Counted from the first letter of the stretch, positions 41,289 through 50,235 are shown. The stretch is 50,543 nucleotides of DNA from Moraxellaceae bacterium UBA2477 (GCA_002342025.1 DDPD01000047.1:1-50543); one strand, 5' to 3'. The notes: generated by a model from the sequence alone, not told the origin. Numbers and translations: made by a program.

Positions 41289-42447
41289 TACGCCCGTACT
41301 TGTCGTGGCTAGACACCCATTGATCCGAGACGATGGCCGAGGCCAACGACAGCTCGCCGCAGAGCACCATAGCCGCCACAATCTCGGCCAGCTTGCGCAC
41401 CTTGCCCTCGCCGTAGCAGCCCATCACTTCCAAACACTCGCGCTGCGTCGGCAATCCAGTGCCACCGCCGTAGGTCGCCACAATCAGCGCCGGAATGGTC
41501 ACGGAAAAGTAGTAGTCGCCGTTGGCTTTTAACTCGCCGTGCACAAACCCGGCCGATGACTCCGCGACATTCGCCACATCCTGCCCGCAAGCAATAAACA
41601 TGGCGGTGATGCCATTGGCAAAGTGCGCGCCGTTGTTAACCGAGCCGGCCATGAGCGCACCCATGTTGGACAACTGACGCTGCTTGAACAGCGCCTCACC
41701 GCTGGTGTGCATGACATCGCGCAGCAGCGCCGCCGGCAGTGTGACTTCGGCCACCACGCGCTTGCCTCGCGTGTGCAGGCTGTTGACCTGGGAATGCTTC
41801 TTGTCGGTATCGAAATTGGCCGCCAGCGAGAAATGCTCCAGCCCCGGCAATTGCTGCGCCAGCATCCACTGGCAGGCATGGTGCGTGGCCTTGCTCACCA
41901 TGTTCTGGCCGGCAGCATCGCCGGTGGTGAAGTTGAAGCGCAGCCAGCGCATCTTGCCCATACTGAACTGCTGGATGTCGCGCAGCTTGCCGGAGCGCGT
42001 GGTCTCTTCGGCGACGGCCTTGATGTGCACGAAGTTGGCCTCGACCCAAAGGCCGAAGTCACGAGCGTAGCGGGCATCGCTGAAGACGAAGATGGGTGCG
42101 CGCTGCATGGCGTCATCAATAACTGTGGTGCGCACACCGCCCGCTTCGCGGGTCAGGCGCATGCCACGGCTGTAGCTGGCCAGCAGCGTGCCCTCGGTGG
42201 TCGCCATGGGCACATAGAACTCGCCCTGCGCGTACTCGCCATCGACCAGCAGCGGGCCGGCAAAGCCCATGGGCATCTGCACGATGCCGGAAAAACCTTC
42301 GATATTGCCGGGTAACAGCGCCGGATCCAGCGAATAGCTACCGGTATGATTGAGCTCGGCGCCGGTCTCGGCCGTCACCACCGCGCGGCGAGCAGTGGCC
42401 ATTTCACGGGTGTAGTCGTTTTGCGCATCACGCGGCAATTTTCTCAT
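41278..42447 (-). CDS. hydroxymethylglutaryl-CoA reductase
   Basis: 389 residues from the ATG at 42447. Reduces HMG-CoA to mevalonate, the committed step of the mevalonate route to isoprenoids. Signature stretches are present: NIEGFSGIVQMPMGFAGPL, the catalytic glutamate in TTEGTLLASYSRGM, the catalytic lysine in SKATHHACQW, the catalytic aspartate in IACGQDVANVAES, GGGTGLPTQRECLE, and the C-terminal SSHDKYGRNRP with its histidine. The C-terminal histidine tail and NADPH-type loop point to the class I form. GAGGA precedes the start. A frame extending to 42513 is possible but unlike the family. Gammaproteobacteria normally use the MEP pathway; no other mevalonate gene lies here. Confidence 0.92.
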   Translation of the reverse strand: MRKLPRDAQNDYTREMATARRAVVTAETGAELNHTGSYSLDPALLPGNIEGFSGIVQMPMGFAGPLLVDGEYAQGEFYVPMATTEGTLLASYSRGMRLTREAGGVRTTVIDDAMQRAPIFVFSDARYARDFGLWVEANFVHIKAVAEETTRSGKLRDIQQFSMGKMRWLRFNFTTGDAAGQNMVSKATHHACQWMLAQQLPGLEHFSLAANFDTDKKHSQVNSLHTRGKRVVAEVTLPAALLRDVMHTSGEALFKQRQLSNMGALMAGSVNNGAHFANGITAMFIACGQDVANVAESSAGFVHGELKANGDYYFSVTIPALIVATYGGGTGLPTQRECLEVMGCYGEGKVRKLAEIVAAMVLCGELSLASAIVSDQWVSSHDKYGRNRP

Positions 42448-42559
42448 GCGGAAATCCTCATCAAGCCATTTTAGCGATGGCGCAAGCAGGCAACACTCGT
42501 CGCGCCCTGTCAATCACCGCTACACTCCCGCACCTGCACTTCATCAGGATCTCTACACC

Positions 42560-43219
42560 ATGCCCGCAGTCATCGAGCGCGAAACCGCGCCCAATCCAAC
42601 CCTCAGCGTGATTTGGCTGCACGGCCTCGGGGCTGATGGCAACGATTTCGTTCCGATCATTCCCGAACTGGGATTGCCCGCCGATGCCGCCGTCCGCTTT
42701 ATTTTCCCCACGGCAAGCTCGATTCCGGTGACCATTAACGGCGGCTATGTCATGCCGGCCTGGTACGACATTCTCTCGCTAGACGGTGACCAGCGCGAAG
42801 TCGATGAGGCGGGCATCCGCGCCAGCCGCGACATCGTGCGAGATCTTATCGCCCGCGAGAATGCCCGTGGCATCCCCTGTAGTCGCATCGTGCTGGCTGG
42901 TTTTTCGCAGGGCGGTGCCATTGCCTGGATCGCCGGCCTCACCCATGCCGAGCCGCTAGCAGGCATCTTGGCCTTGTCGACCTATCTGCCCAGCCCGGCT
43001 CTGCTGCGCGATGAGCTGAACTCGGACTGCCTTCGTACACCGATTTTCGCCGCCCATGGCAGCCATGACGATGTCGTGCCACCTAGCATGGGACGCGCCG
43101 CCTGCGACGTGGTCACCACCCTCGGTGGCCAGGTAGCCTGGCAGCAATACGCCATGGCCCATGCCGTCTGTATGGATGAACTCGACGACATCGGCACTTG
43201 GCTGCGCGCTCGCCTCTAA
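42560..43219 (+). CDS. carboxylesterase/phospholipase family alpha/beta hydrolase
   Basis: 219 residues, the normal length for the PF02230 family of bacterial carboxylesterases (EstB/YpfH-like). The nucleophile elbow is GFSQGG with Ser116, the acid is at Asp170 (HGSHDDVVP) and the histidine at His201 (MAHAVCMDEL). The oxyanion hole region is WLHGLGADGNDFVP near residue 19, and STYLPSP is family-typical. It hydrolyses short acyl esters in the cytoplasm; natural substrates are unknown. Divergent from the HMG-CoA reductase gene with 112 bases between starts; the zinc-ribbon gene yjdM follows 16 bases downstream, so they are probably one transcript. Confidence 0.92.
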   Translation: MPAVIERETAPNPTLSVIWLHGLGADGNDFVPIIPELGLPADAAVRFIFPTASSIPVTINGGYVMPAWYDILSLDGDQREVDEAGIRASRDIVRDLIARENARGIPCSRIVLAGFSQGGAIAWIAGLTHAEPLAGILALSTYLPSPALLRDELNSDCLRTPIFAAHGSHDDVVPPSMGRAACDVVTTLGGQVAWQQYAMAHAVCMDELDDIGTWLRARL

Positions 43220-43235
43220 CCCACGGAACATGTAA

Positions 43236-43577
43236 ATGACAACGCTCCCACCCTGCCCAAGCTGCGGTTCTGCTTATACCTACGAGGATGGCAGCCAGCT
43301 GGTCTGCCCAGAGTGCGCGCATGAATGGTCAGCCACCGATAGCGCCGAAGCCGGTAACAGCGAACGCGTGATCAAAGACGCTAACGGCAATGTGCTGACG
43401 GACGGCGATACCGTCACCGTCATCAAAGATCTGAAGGTCAAAGGCTCATCGCTGGTGGTCAAAGTAGGCACCAAGGTGAAAAACATTCGCTTGGTCGATG
43501 GCGACCACGACATCGATTGCAAGATCGACGGCATCGGTGCCATGAAGCTGAAATCCGAGTTTGTGAAGAAGGCCTGA
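43236..43577 (+). CDS. yjdM: PhnA/YjdM zinc-ribbon protein
   Basis: 113 residues, the standard size of the PhnA/YjdM family. An N-terminal zinc ribbon is formed by CPSCGSAYTYEDGSQLVCPECAHEW, followed by the conserved domain ERVIKDANGNVLTDGDTVTVIKDLKVKGSS and the C-terminal CKIDGIGAMKLKSEFVKKA. Despite the name and its old association with the phosphonate operon, the role is unknown and it does not act on phosphonates in E. coli. It follows the carboxylesterase gene by 16 bases. Confidence 0.95.
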   Translation: MTTLPPCPSCGSAYTYEDGSQLVCPECAHEWSATDSAEAGNSERVIKDANGNVLTDGDTVTVIKDLKVKGSSLVVKVGTKVKNIRLVDGDHDIDCKIDGIGAMKLKSEFVKKA

Positions 43578-43614
43578 AACCCAATTAGGTTGGAATCACT
43601 CAAACCTTTACATT

Positions 43615-43643
43615 TGACACTGTTACATAGAACCGGTAAGTTC
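43615..43643 (+). promoter_or_regulatory. candidate promoter for the second PF10118 gene
   Basis: A perfect -35 hexamer TTGACA (43615-43620) is followed after 17 bases by TAAGTT (43638-43643), a weak -10 match. Position, about 45 bases before the ATG at 43686, is plausible. Confidence 0.35.
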
Positions 43644-43685
43644 TCTTGTCGTGACGCTGTGGTCACGCTTATGAGAGTTCTTACC

Positions 43686-44543
43686 ATGGGTACTAAAGCC
43701 GCACGCAAAGCCACGCCGGATGTCATTCAGATTAAACCGACCCGCATGGATTTCGCTTTCGATGCCAATACAGTGCCGGACCACTGGGCCTTCAATGACC
43801 CGTTCTGCACCCACTTCATGGGCACGCTATCCACCCTTTTTCCGGTTGGCGAACGTTTCTTCGTCGATTCCGTGCGCGCCTTGCGTGAGCATGCAGGTGA
43901 AAATGTCACCGCCAAAGACATCTCTGGTTTCATTGGCCAAGAAGCCATGCATTCGCTAGAGCATGTGAGCATGAACCACATGCTGGAAGCCAAGGGACTG
44001 CCCGCGCTGCGTGCCGAAAAGTTCACCCTCGGCCTACTCAACCTGGGTCGTCGCATCCTGACCAAGCGTCAGCAGCTGGCCGTGACCGTGGCGCTGGAGC
44101 ACTTCACCGGCATCATCGCCAACCGCTTGCTCACCGATACCGACACCATGAACAATCTGTCTGATGAGATGCGCCCGATCTGGATGTGGCATGCCATCGA
44201 AGAAACCGAGCACAAGGCTGTTGCCTTCGATCTCTACAAGCAGGTGCCGGGCAACAACTATGCTGAACGCGCGGTGTTTCAGGTGCTGGCAACGGTCATC
44301 CTCGCTGCCGTGGTATCGGCCTTCCAGCTGCAGTTCATGGCGCGCGACAAGCAGTTGTTCAATCTGCGCAGCTGGGCTTTCGGCCTCAACAAGCTGTTCG
44401 GCCGCAACGGCATTCTGAGTAATCTAACCAGCGAATATCTGGACTTCTTCAAGCCGGACTTCCACCCTTGGGATCACGAGAACAGTGCACTCGTGGCCTA
44501 CTGGCGTGAAAAGCTGGAGGGTGAGGTCGCGAAAGCGGCCTAA
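43686..44543 (+). CDS. PF10118 ferritin-like 'metal-dependent hydrolase' (paralogue 2)
   Basis: 285 residues from the ATG at 43686; ATG at 43671 is an alternative. Same family and motif order as the gene at 36839: TRMDFAFDAN, GERFFVDSVRALREH, FIGQEAMHSLEHVSMN, ALEHFTGII, WHAIEETEHKAVAFD and SEYLDFFKPDFHPWDHEN. These clusters of Glu and His would hold a metal pair. The two paralogues appear only moderately similar outside the motifs, so the duplication is old. The function is unknown. Its end overlaps the convergent hypothetical gene at 44540 by 4 bases. Confidence 0.87.
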   Translation: MGTKAARKATPDVIQIKPTRMDFAFDANTVPDHWAFNDPFCTHFMGTLSTLFPVGERFFVDSVRALREHAGENVTAKDISGFIGQEAMHSLEHVSMNHMLEAKGLPALRAEKFTLGLLNLGRRILTKRQQLAVTVALEHFTGIIANRLLTDTDTMNNLSDEMRPIWMWHAIEETEHKAVAFDLYKQVPGNNYAERAVFQVLATVILAAVVSAFQLQFMARDKQLFNLRSWAFGLNKLFGRNGILSNLTSEYLDFFKPDFHPWDHENSALVAYWREKLEGEVAKAA

Positions 44544-44977
44544 TCCTCCAGGGTTAGCAAAAACGGCCAGCCTGTCCGGCGTAGGCCTGGCAGGTCAACC
44601 AGAGTCATACCCAGCCAGGCCGTTTCTGACAGAACACGGAATTCGTCCCGAACCCGTCGCCATGGAAAGGGCGCATCGCGCCCATAGCCACACACTAAGA
44701 CCGGCTTTCCATCCAGCCACGATGCACCGAATTCGACACGCATGGGCAAACGCTCTTCCCCGCCCGCCAAAACATTAATTGCCTGATCTGCGCTGATGAA
44801 GCGCTTGCCCAGCCAACCCGGCAGGCCGCCCAGCCCTATCGCCGTCGGCGCACTCTGCCGTAACCAGAATGGCCCAACAAACGCGACGCGGCGAAAGCTG
44901 GGGATGGCTGCCGGCTGTGGTGCCGGCAGTGCCAGAAAGCGAGCACGCCAGGCACTCAGTGATGTGATAATTGCCAT
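44540..44977 (-). CDS. hypothetical protein, 145 residues
   Basis: A soluble 145-residue protein rich in Leu, Gly, Trp and Arg (SAWRARFLALPAP, LGGLPGWLGKRFIS, ASWLDGKPVLVCGYGRDAPFPWRRVRDEFR). The second half looks like a lipocalin-type or GXWXG/DUF4334-like strand pattern, but I cannot match it to a family with confidence. No signal peptide or zinc motif. It starts 3 bases after the stop of the amidohydrolase gene on the same strand, so the two are co-transcribed and the product may assist that enzyme or act on the same compound. Confidence 0.6.
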   Translation of the reverse strand: MAIITSLSAWRARFLALPAPQPAAIPSFRRVAFVGPFWLRQSAPTAIGLGGLPGWLGKRFISADQAINVLAGGEERLPMRVEFGASWLDGKPVLVCGYGRDAPFPWRRVRDEFRVLSETAWLGMTLVDLPGLRRTGWPFLLTLED

Positions 44978-44980
44978 GAC

Positions 44981-46723
44981 TTAATGCGCCGGCAGGAAGC
45001 GGCCGAAGCCCGGCTCATGACCCAGCTCTGGCATCACTTCACCGTCGCTGACCGCCGTCCGGCCGTTGATGAATACATGGCGGACCAGACCCGGATTGCG
45101 ATTGACCAAACGCTGCAAGCCGAAATTCTCCATGTCGGCCCATGACACCTGCTGCAGGTCCTGATCAAAGCCGGCGGGATCCAGCACCACCAAATCGGCT
45201 CTATCACCCTCGCGGATATGCCCGGCATCAATGCCAAACCACTCGCCCTGCTCGCCGGTCAAGCGCCAGATCGCCTTCTCCAAGGTCATCACCGGTTGGC
45301 CGCGATCGGCAGCGCCCTTGATCAGCTTGAGAAAGCGCAGCGGCAGGTTGTAGAACGCCATGTTGCGGATGTGCGCGCCTGCGTCGGAAAAAGTAATGAG
45401 TGTGCGCGGGTCCTGCACCAGCTTGAGCAGCGTGGCTTCGCGATCATTGCCGACTGTGGTGTACCAGCGCAGCGCGCGACCGAACTCGACCACCAGATCC
45501 AGAAAGAGATCGACCACATGCACCGAGCGCTCACGCGCAATATCGGCAAAGTTTCGGCCGACCAACGAGCCGTCCGGGCATTCGAGCACAATGGCATCAC
45601 CAAAGTCGCGCTGCCAGACGCGCGGGCTCAGCTTCTCGCCATAGAATTTGCGAAAGTTGCGGCGATAGGCTTCATCTTTTAGCAGCTCGTTGCGCTCGAC
45701 CTGATTGCGCAGGTCCAGCGCCATTTCGCCGGCACCGAACTCCTCGAAGAACACCACGTCGATGCCATCGGCGTAGACCGTGAACGGCGTCGGCAGGAAC
45801 TGCCAGCGGAAATTGCCGCCCAACGCATTAATTAAGCGCGAGACCATCTGCGCCATCGGCCGCACGGTGATGTTGCCTTTCAGCTCGATGAGCGCGATCA
45901 GCGTCATTTTCATGGGCCGGCGCAGCCAGCCCAGCGCGGCGCCAATATATTCAAATATCTGGAAAGGATTAGCCGCATTCGGTGCGCCCTGATGGACGCG
46001 ACCGCGACGGCGCAGTATGCGATTGAGCCGGCGCATCTCGGCAAAGCGGGCATAGGTGCTGGGCAGGCTTTTCGACCACTCACGATCACCGTCAATCTTG
46101 TCCCATTTCAGGCGCATGGTGGACATACCCAAAAAGCCCGCATCAAGCGCATCTTCTAGCAGTCGCTCCATGTGTTGCAGTTCGGCTTCCGTCGGCTTTA
46201 CGGCGCGATCAGTGGCACGGTGAAGTCCTAATGTGGCTACCCGTATGTCGCTGTGACCCAGAAAGGAAATGAGGTTAGGCCCAAGCGGCCTCGTCTTGAT
46301 GTAATCGACCCATTCGCGAGCCGTTCGCCAAGTCTTGTGCTGCTTCAAAATAGGCAGCACCTTTTCGCGCGGCACAGTCTCTACCCGAGTAAAAATATCA
46401 GATGCATCCTCCGCATCACTGCAGACCATGCTCAGCGAGCAACTGCCTACCAGCACCGTGGTAACGCCATGGCGAACTGACTCAGACAAGCTAGGCGAGA
46501 CAATCACCTCGGCATCATAGTGGGTGTGAGTATCGAGAAAGCCAGGCGTAATCCACAGACCCGTTGCGTCTATAACGCGAGTCGCCTGAGCCGCATCCAA
46601 AGTGTCAGCACTGACCTTAAACACGCGCCCATCTTTAATAGCAACATCGCTAATGGCTGACGGGCCACCCGTGCCATCAAAGTAGCGTCCACGTTGAATC
46701 AGCACATCGTAGCGAGTGGTCAT
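44981..46723 (-). CDS. amidohydrolase family protein (D-aminoacylase-like)
   Basis: 580 residues. The N-terminal beta domain begins YDVLIQRGRYFDGTGGPSAISDVAIKDGRV, as in N-acyl-D-amino-acid deacylases, and the first metal motif is WITPGFLDTHTHYDAEV. Further metal or catalytic positions are likely in SFLGHSDIRV and LITFSDAGAHIRN. The C-terminal part closes the beta domain (IREGDRADLVVLDPAGFDQD, HVFINGRTAVSDGEV). It hydrolyses an amide or cyclic amide; the specific substrate is unknown. A small hypothetical gene follows 3 bases later on the same strand. The divergent AraC gene at 46845 (121 bases away) is its probable regulator. Confidence 0.87.
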   Translation of the reverse strand: MTTRYDVLIQRGRYFDGTGGPSAISDVAIKDGRVFKVSADTLDAAQATRVIDATGLWITPGFLDTHTHYDAEVIVSPSLSESVRHGVTTVLVGSCSLSMVCSDAEDASDIFTRVETVPREKVLPILKQHKTWRTAREWVDYIKTRPLGPNLISFLGHSDIRVATLGLHRATDRAVKPTEAELQHMERLLEDALDAGFLGMSTMRLKWDKIDGDREWSKSLPSTYARFAEMRRLNRILRRRGRVHQGAPNAANPFQIFEYIGAALGWLRRPMKMTLIALIELKGNITVRPMAQMVSRLINALGGNFRWQFLPTPFTVYADGIDVVFFEEFGAGEMALDLRNQVERNELLKDEAYRRNFRKFYGEKLSPRVWQRDFGDAIVLECPDGSLVGRNFADIARERSVHVVDLFLDLVVEFGRALRWYTTVGNDREATLLKLVQDPRTLITFSDAGAHIRNMAFYNLPLRFLKLIKGAADRGQPVMTLEKAIWRLTGEQGEWFGIDAGHIREGDRADLVVLDPAGFDQDLQQVSWADMENFGLQRLVNRNPGLVRHVFINGRTAVSDGEVMPELGHEPGFGRFLPAH

Positions 46724-46844
46724 ATCCTGAGCTGCCTCTACTTATTGTTATCGTTAAGCATCGACAATACGGCTGAAAACCGGTCATGATTTGATAAATC
46801 GCGAGTCTTTCTGGCGAAAATAGCGTCATTGGAGCAGGAAATTG

Positions 46845-47843
46845 ATGCGCTACCTTGCGCGCAGTGGCGGTTTACTCGGTTATGCCGAACTCGTTCGTCG
46901 CTATAGACATGACCCCAGAGCCCTACTCACCGATGTTGGCTTACCGATAGCTGCTCTGGAGAATCCGGACATATACCTGTCCTACCCTAAGTTGGCATGG
47001 CTATACGAACACACCGCACAAACCCTAGCTGAACCCGCGTTTGGCCTTTTATTGGGACGCCAACAGGGCTTAGAAGTGGTCGGGGCGCTGGGTGCTTGGT
47101 TATGCCGGCAGCGCACCATGGGAGAGGCGCTGCTTGGCTTGCAACGCAACCTCGGTTTTCATGCACGAGGCATACAAATACACAGTGAGATTACTGCTGA
47201 GGCAATTCAATTGGACTTGCAGTTAGCCTTTGCTGAGCAAGTGAACTGCCAACAAATGATGATGCTTAGCCTCACGCTGCTTGAACGCGGCATGAGCGAT
47301 CTGCAACCCTCTCACCCTCCGCCAATCCGTGTCTGTATGAGCATGCCACGCCCAACTGCGGCCTTGGTTCGCACGCTGGAAGAGACCTTTCATTGTTCTC
47401 CGCAATTCGATGAGCCGACTAACTCGTTGAGCTACCCGCTGACATTGCTGGCGCAACCCGTCGGGGTAACTCCTCGTTTACAGTCTCGACTAGCGCAGCA
47501 TTGGCGCGATGACTGGCAGCTGGCGCCCATCTCTATCAGCATGCAAGTAGATCGGAGTATTTCAGCGCTACTGCCAACGGGTGAATGTTCTCTAGAGGCG
47601 GTGGCGGGCTTAGTAGGCTTGCATCCAAGGACGTTGCAGGATCGGCTGAAGGCGGAACATACCCACTACGACGAGCGCTTGCGTGCCGTGCGATTTGAGC
47701 TGGCCTGCACACACCTTGCCGAGAGTGATATTGACCTAACACGGCTGGCACTTGACTTGGGCTATGCCGAATTGGCGGTGTTTAGTCGGGCGTTTAAAGC
47801 GTGGACCGGTCTGCCGCCTAGTCGCTGGCGACAGACTCGATGA
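46845..47843 (+). CDS. AraC family transcriptional regulator
   Basis: 332 residues from the ATG at 46845, with AGGA upstream; a TTG one codon earlier is also possible. Same build as the regulator at 8329: an arabinose-binding-like N-domain (PF12625, about 15-200, with HTAQTLAEPAFGLLLGRQQGLEVVGALG) and an AraC DNA-binding domain (about 245-332: CSLEAVAGLVGLHPRTLQDRLKAE, and IDLTRLALDLGYAELAVFSRAFKAWTGLPPSRWR). It is divergent from the amidohydrolase gene and convergent with an alpha/beta hydrolase, both plausible targets. Confidence 0.9.
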   Translation: MRYLARSGGLLGYAELVRRYRHDPRALLTDVGLPIAALENPDIYLSYPKLAWLYEHTAQTLAEPAFGLLLGRQQGLEVVGALGAWLCRQRTMGEALLGLQRNLGFHARGIQIHSEITAEAIQLDLQLAFAEQVNCQQMMMLSLTLLERGMSDLQPSHPPPIRVCMSMPRPTAALVRTLEETFHCSPQFDEPTNSLSYPLTLLAQPVGVTPRLQSRLAQHWRDDWQLAPISISMQVDRSISALLPTGECSLEAVAGLVGLHPRTLQDRLKAEHTHYDERLRAVRFELACTHLAESDIDLTRLALDLGYAELAVFSRAFKAWTGLPPSRWRQTR

Positions 47844-47864
47844 GGGCACTCATCAACAGTGCCC
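47844..47864. terminator. hairpin between AraC and alpha/beta hydrolase genes
   Basis: GGGCACT (47844-47850) pairs with AGTGCCC (47858-47864) around a 7-base loop, between convergent stops. No T run follows on the plus strand, so termination is uncertain. Confidence 0.45.
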
Positions 47865-47870
47865 GATTGC

Positions 47871-48773
47871 TTAGGCTTGCTTAGCGTTCACGATTAACGC
47901 ATGCGTAATGCGCTCCCACACGCCAGGCGGCAGGTCGTGACCCATGCCCGGAATCATCACCAAACGCGCCTTGGGGATATTGCGCGCAATGGCTTTGCCG
48001 CAAGCAGGACGCACCAGCGGATCGGCTGTGCCGTGAATAACCACGGTGGGTTTATCAATACGACGCGTGAGCGGCTTCAGGCTACCGGTACCGATAATGG
48101 CGTTGAATTGACGCACCACACCGGCAGGATGATAGCTACGCGCATTCAGCTCGGTTGCCATGGCCACCAACTCATCCTGCGTGAACGGATACTTGGGGCT
48201 GCCGATGGTGCGCATGAACTTAGCGGAGTGAGCGATGATCTGTTCGCGCGTAGCGCCCTTGCCCGGTCCGGACATCAATGGCTTTAAGGCAGACGGCTTG
48301 GGCGGTGGCAAGAATGGCTGATTGGTACTGGAGAAAATGATGCCGACCGAGCGCACGCGCTGCGGATGCTTGGCCGCAAAGACCTGAGTAATCATGCCGC
48401 CCATGGATGCACCCACCACGTGGGCGCTAGGAATTTGCAAGAAATCGAGCAGACCACGCACGTCTTCCGCCATATCGTGCAGCGTATAAGGCACGGGGCT
48501 GGACAAGCCGAGTTGAGCGCGCAGAAAGCGCTTCCACACCGGGCCGGTGACTTTCAAATGCGACAGCTTGGTGGATAAACCAATGTCGCGGTTATCAAAG
48601 CGAACCACACGATAGCCCGCCTTCACCAGCTGCTCACAAAAGCCCAGTGGCCATAAGGTGAGCTGAGCACTCAGCCCCATAATCAGCAGAATGGTGGGAT
48701 GCAGGACATCTCCCATATCTTCATAGGCCAGTTCAATACCATTAGCCTCGGCGATGCCACGACGAATTTCCAT
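47871..48773 (-). CDS. alpha/beta hydrolase
   Basis: 300 residues. The nucleophile elbow is GASMGG with Ser123, the acid is probably Asp in HGTADPLVRP (about 252), and the histidine is in IPGMGHDLPP near the C-terminus. The N-terminal IRRGIAEANGIELAYEDMGD and FDNRDIGLSTK are typical of the ester- and lactone-cleaving, epoxide hydrolase-like group. The cap region (about 130-220) is rich in proline and lysine. Substrate unknown. It lies 10 bases downstream of the FAAH-like amidase on the same strand, so the two are likely made together and may handle successive bonds of the same compound. Confidence 0.9.
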   Translation of the reverse strand: MEIRRGIAEANGIELAYEDMGDVLHPTILLIMGLSAQLTLWPLGFCEQLVKAGYRVVRFDNRDIGLSTKLSHLKVTGPVWKRFLRAQLGLSSPVPYTLHDMAEDVRGLLDFLQIPSAHVVGASMGGMITQVFAAKHPQRVRSVGIIFSSTNQPFLPPPKPSALKPLMSGPGKGATREQIIAHSAKFMRTIGSPKYPFTQDELVAMATELNARSYHPAGVVRQFNAIIGTGSLKPLTRRIDKPTVVIHGTADPLVRPACGKAIARNIPKARLVMIPGMGHDLPPGVWERITHALIVNAKQA

Positions 48774-48783
48774 TTACTACTCC

Positions 48784-50235
48784 TTAATGCGCTACAGCGC
48801 CTTGAACCACAGGATAAGCCCAGCCACCCAAGGCTGTTTCGAGCGCCAGTGCCGCTGCTAGGGTCAGGTGATCGTTACCCTCTTTGGCAACCACCTGCAC
48901 ACCGGTGGGAACGCCCGCCGCGTTGAGGCCGGTCGGCACGGCCGTGACCGGTAAGGACAGGGCATTAAATACCGCGCAATTCACAAAGTTAAAGGGCGGC
49001 AACAAGGCCTTGTGGTGTTTAGGCGCCACCGTGGGATAGGTCGGTGTGATGAGCACACCGTCATCGCCGAGCAAATCTTCCAGTTGAGCCTTCAAGGTGA
49101 GGGCCTCTGCTCGCAATTTCGCGGTGCGCGCCGGGGTCAGCTCGGGCAGGCGCTCAAATAGCGCCAACACCACCAAGGGGAAGGTGTGATCCGAGCGCTT
49201 TAATGCCAACTTACCAAACTCTTTGAGCGCCGGTACAGGGCTGCGCGAACCAAACAAGTGGTCTGCAAACGTGTGCTCACTGCCAGCAGTAGCCAGCATA
49301 GCAGTCCACAAATCACGAGCTTTGGCCATTAACGGCAAGTGCACGGCCTCAACACGAGCGCCGCGAGCCATCAGGGCCTGAACGGCACGATCACGTGCGC
49401 TCATTTGATCGGCATCAGGCGAAATGGCTAGCTCACGAGCAAATTGCAGAACACGCAGGCGAGACACATCAACGTCGCCAACCGACTTCAACTGATCCGC
49501 GCCATCACCCGCCATAATTCGCAGCAGGGGCTCTAAATCTTCTGCGCGACGGCACAAGGGGCCTGTTGACAGGTGACGATCAATATTGCCGGAGGGGCCA
49601 GGAAATTGACCTTCATTTGGCACTAAACCCGGCGAGCACTTATGGCCAAAGACGCCATTAAAAAACGCCGGCATGCGAATTGAGCCACCCACATCCCCCC
49701 CTAAACCAAAGGGCGATGCGGCACTGCCAACAATCGCGCCCTCGCCACCCGAGGAACCGCCAACGGTACGCGAAGGGTCGTAGGGGTTGCGGCTTAAACC
49801 ATAGACACGGTTATAGCTTTCCATCCACATACAGACTTCGGAGGTATTGGTCACACCCAGCGGAATTGCACCGGCTGCTCGCAGGCGCGCCACGGTAGGC
49901 GCATCCTCTGCGACCTTCAAGCCCACGCGGCTGACCAAACCCGAGGTATTGGGCATGCCTGCAAAATGGAAGCTTTCTTTGATGGTGCACGGTACGCCCA
50001 GAAAGGGTGGCAGCTGATCAAGCGTGCCCGCTGCGCGTGCCGCAGCAATTTCACGATCGGCATTCGCTGCTTCTACTCGGGCATCCGCAATACGCTCTAC
50101 CACCACGGCATTAATGATAGGGTTAACCCGACGCAGGCGCTCAATATGCGCTTCTACTACCACGGCCGATGAGACTTCACCGGAGCGAATTCGAGCGGCT
50201 AATTGCGTTGCCGAGAGATGTAAAAGATCAGACAT
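48784..50235 (-). CDS. amidase signature family protein (FAAH-like)
   Basis: 483 residues from the ATG at 50235. The Ser-cisSer-Lys triad can be read: Lys86 in CTIKESF, Ser161 in VGGSSGGEGA, and the nucleophile Ser185 in VGGSIRMPA; the spacing of 24 between the serines is standard. The GGSSGGEGA variant, with Glu after the glycines, is that of fatty acid amide hydrolase-like members rather than GatA. FGHKCSPGLVPNEGQFPG follows, also as in that group. The substrate may be a fatty acid amide or another hydrophobic amide. No membrane anchor is seen. It is upstream of the alpha/beta hydrolase gene and divergent from the rnfB-like gene. Confidence 0.9.
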   Translation of the reverse strand: MSDLLHLSATQLAARIRSGEVSSAVVVEAHIERLRRVNPIINAVVVERIADARVEAANADREIAAARAAGTLDQLPPFLGVPCTIKESFHFAGMPNTSGLVSRVGLKVAEDAPTVARLRAAGAIPLGVTNTSEVCMWMESYNRVYGLSRNPYDPSRTVGGSSGGEGAIVGSAASPFGLGGDVGGSIRMPAFFNGVFGHKCSPGLVPNEGQFPGPSGNIDRHLSTGPLCRRAEDLEPLLRIMAGDGADQLKSVGDVDVSRLRVLQFARELAISPDADQMSARDRAVQALMARGARVEAVHLPLMAKARDLWTAMLATAGSEHTFADHLFGSRSPVPALKEFGKLALKRSDHTFPLVVLALFERLPELTPARTAKLRAEALTLKAQLEDLLGDDGVLITPTYPTVAPKHHKALLPPFNFVNCAVFNALSLPVTAVPTGLNAAGVPTGVQVVAKEGNDHLTLAAALALETALGGWAYPVVQGAVAH

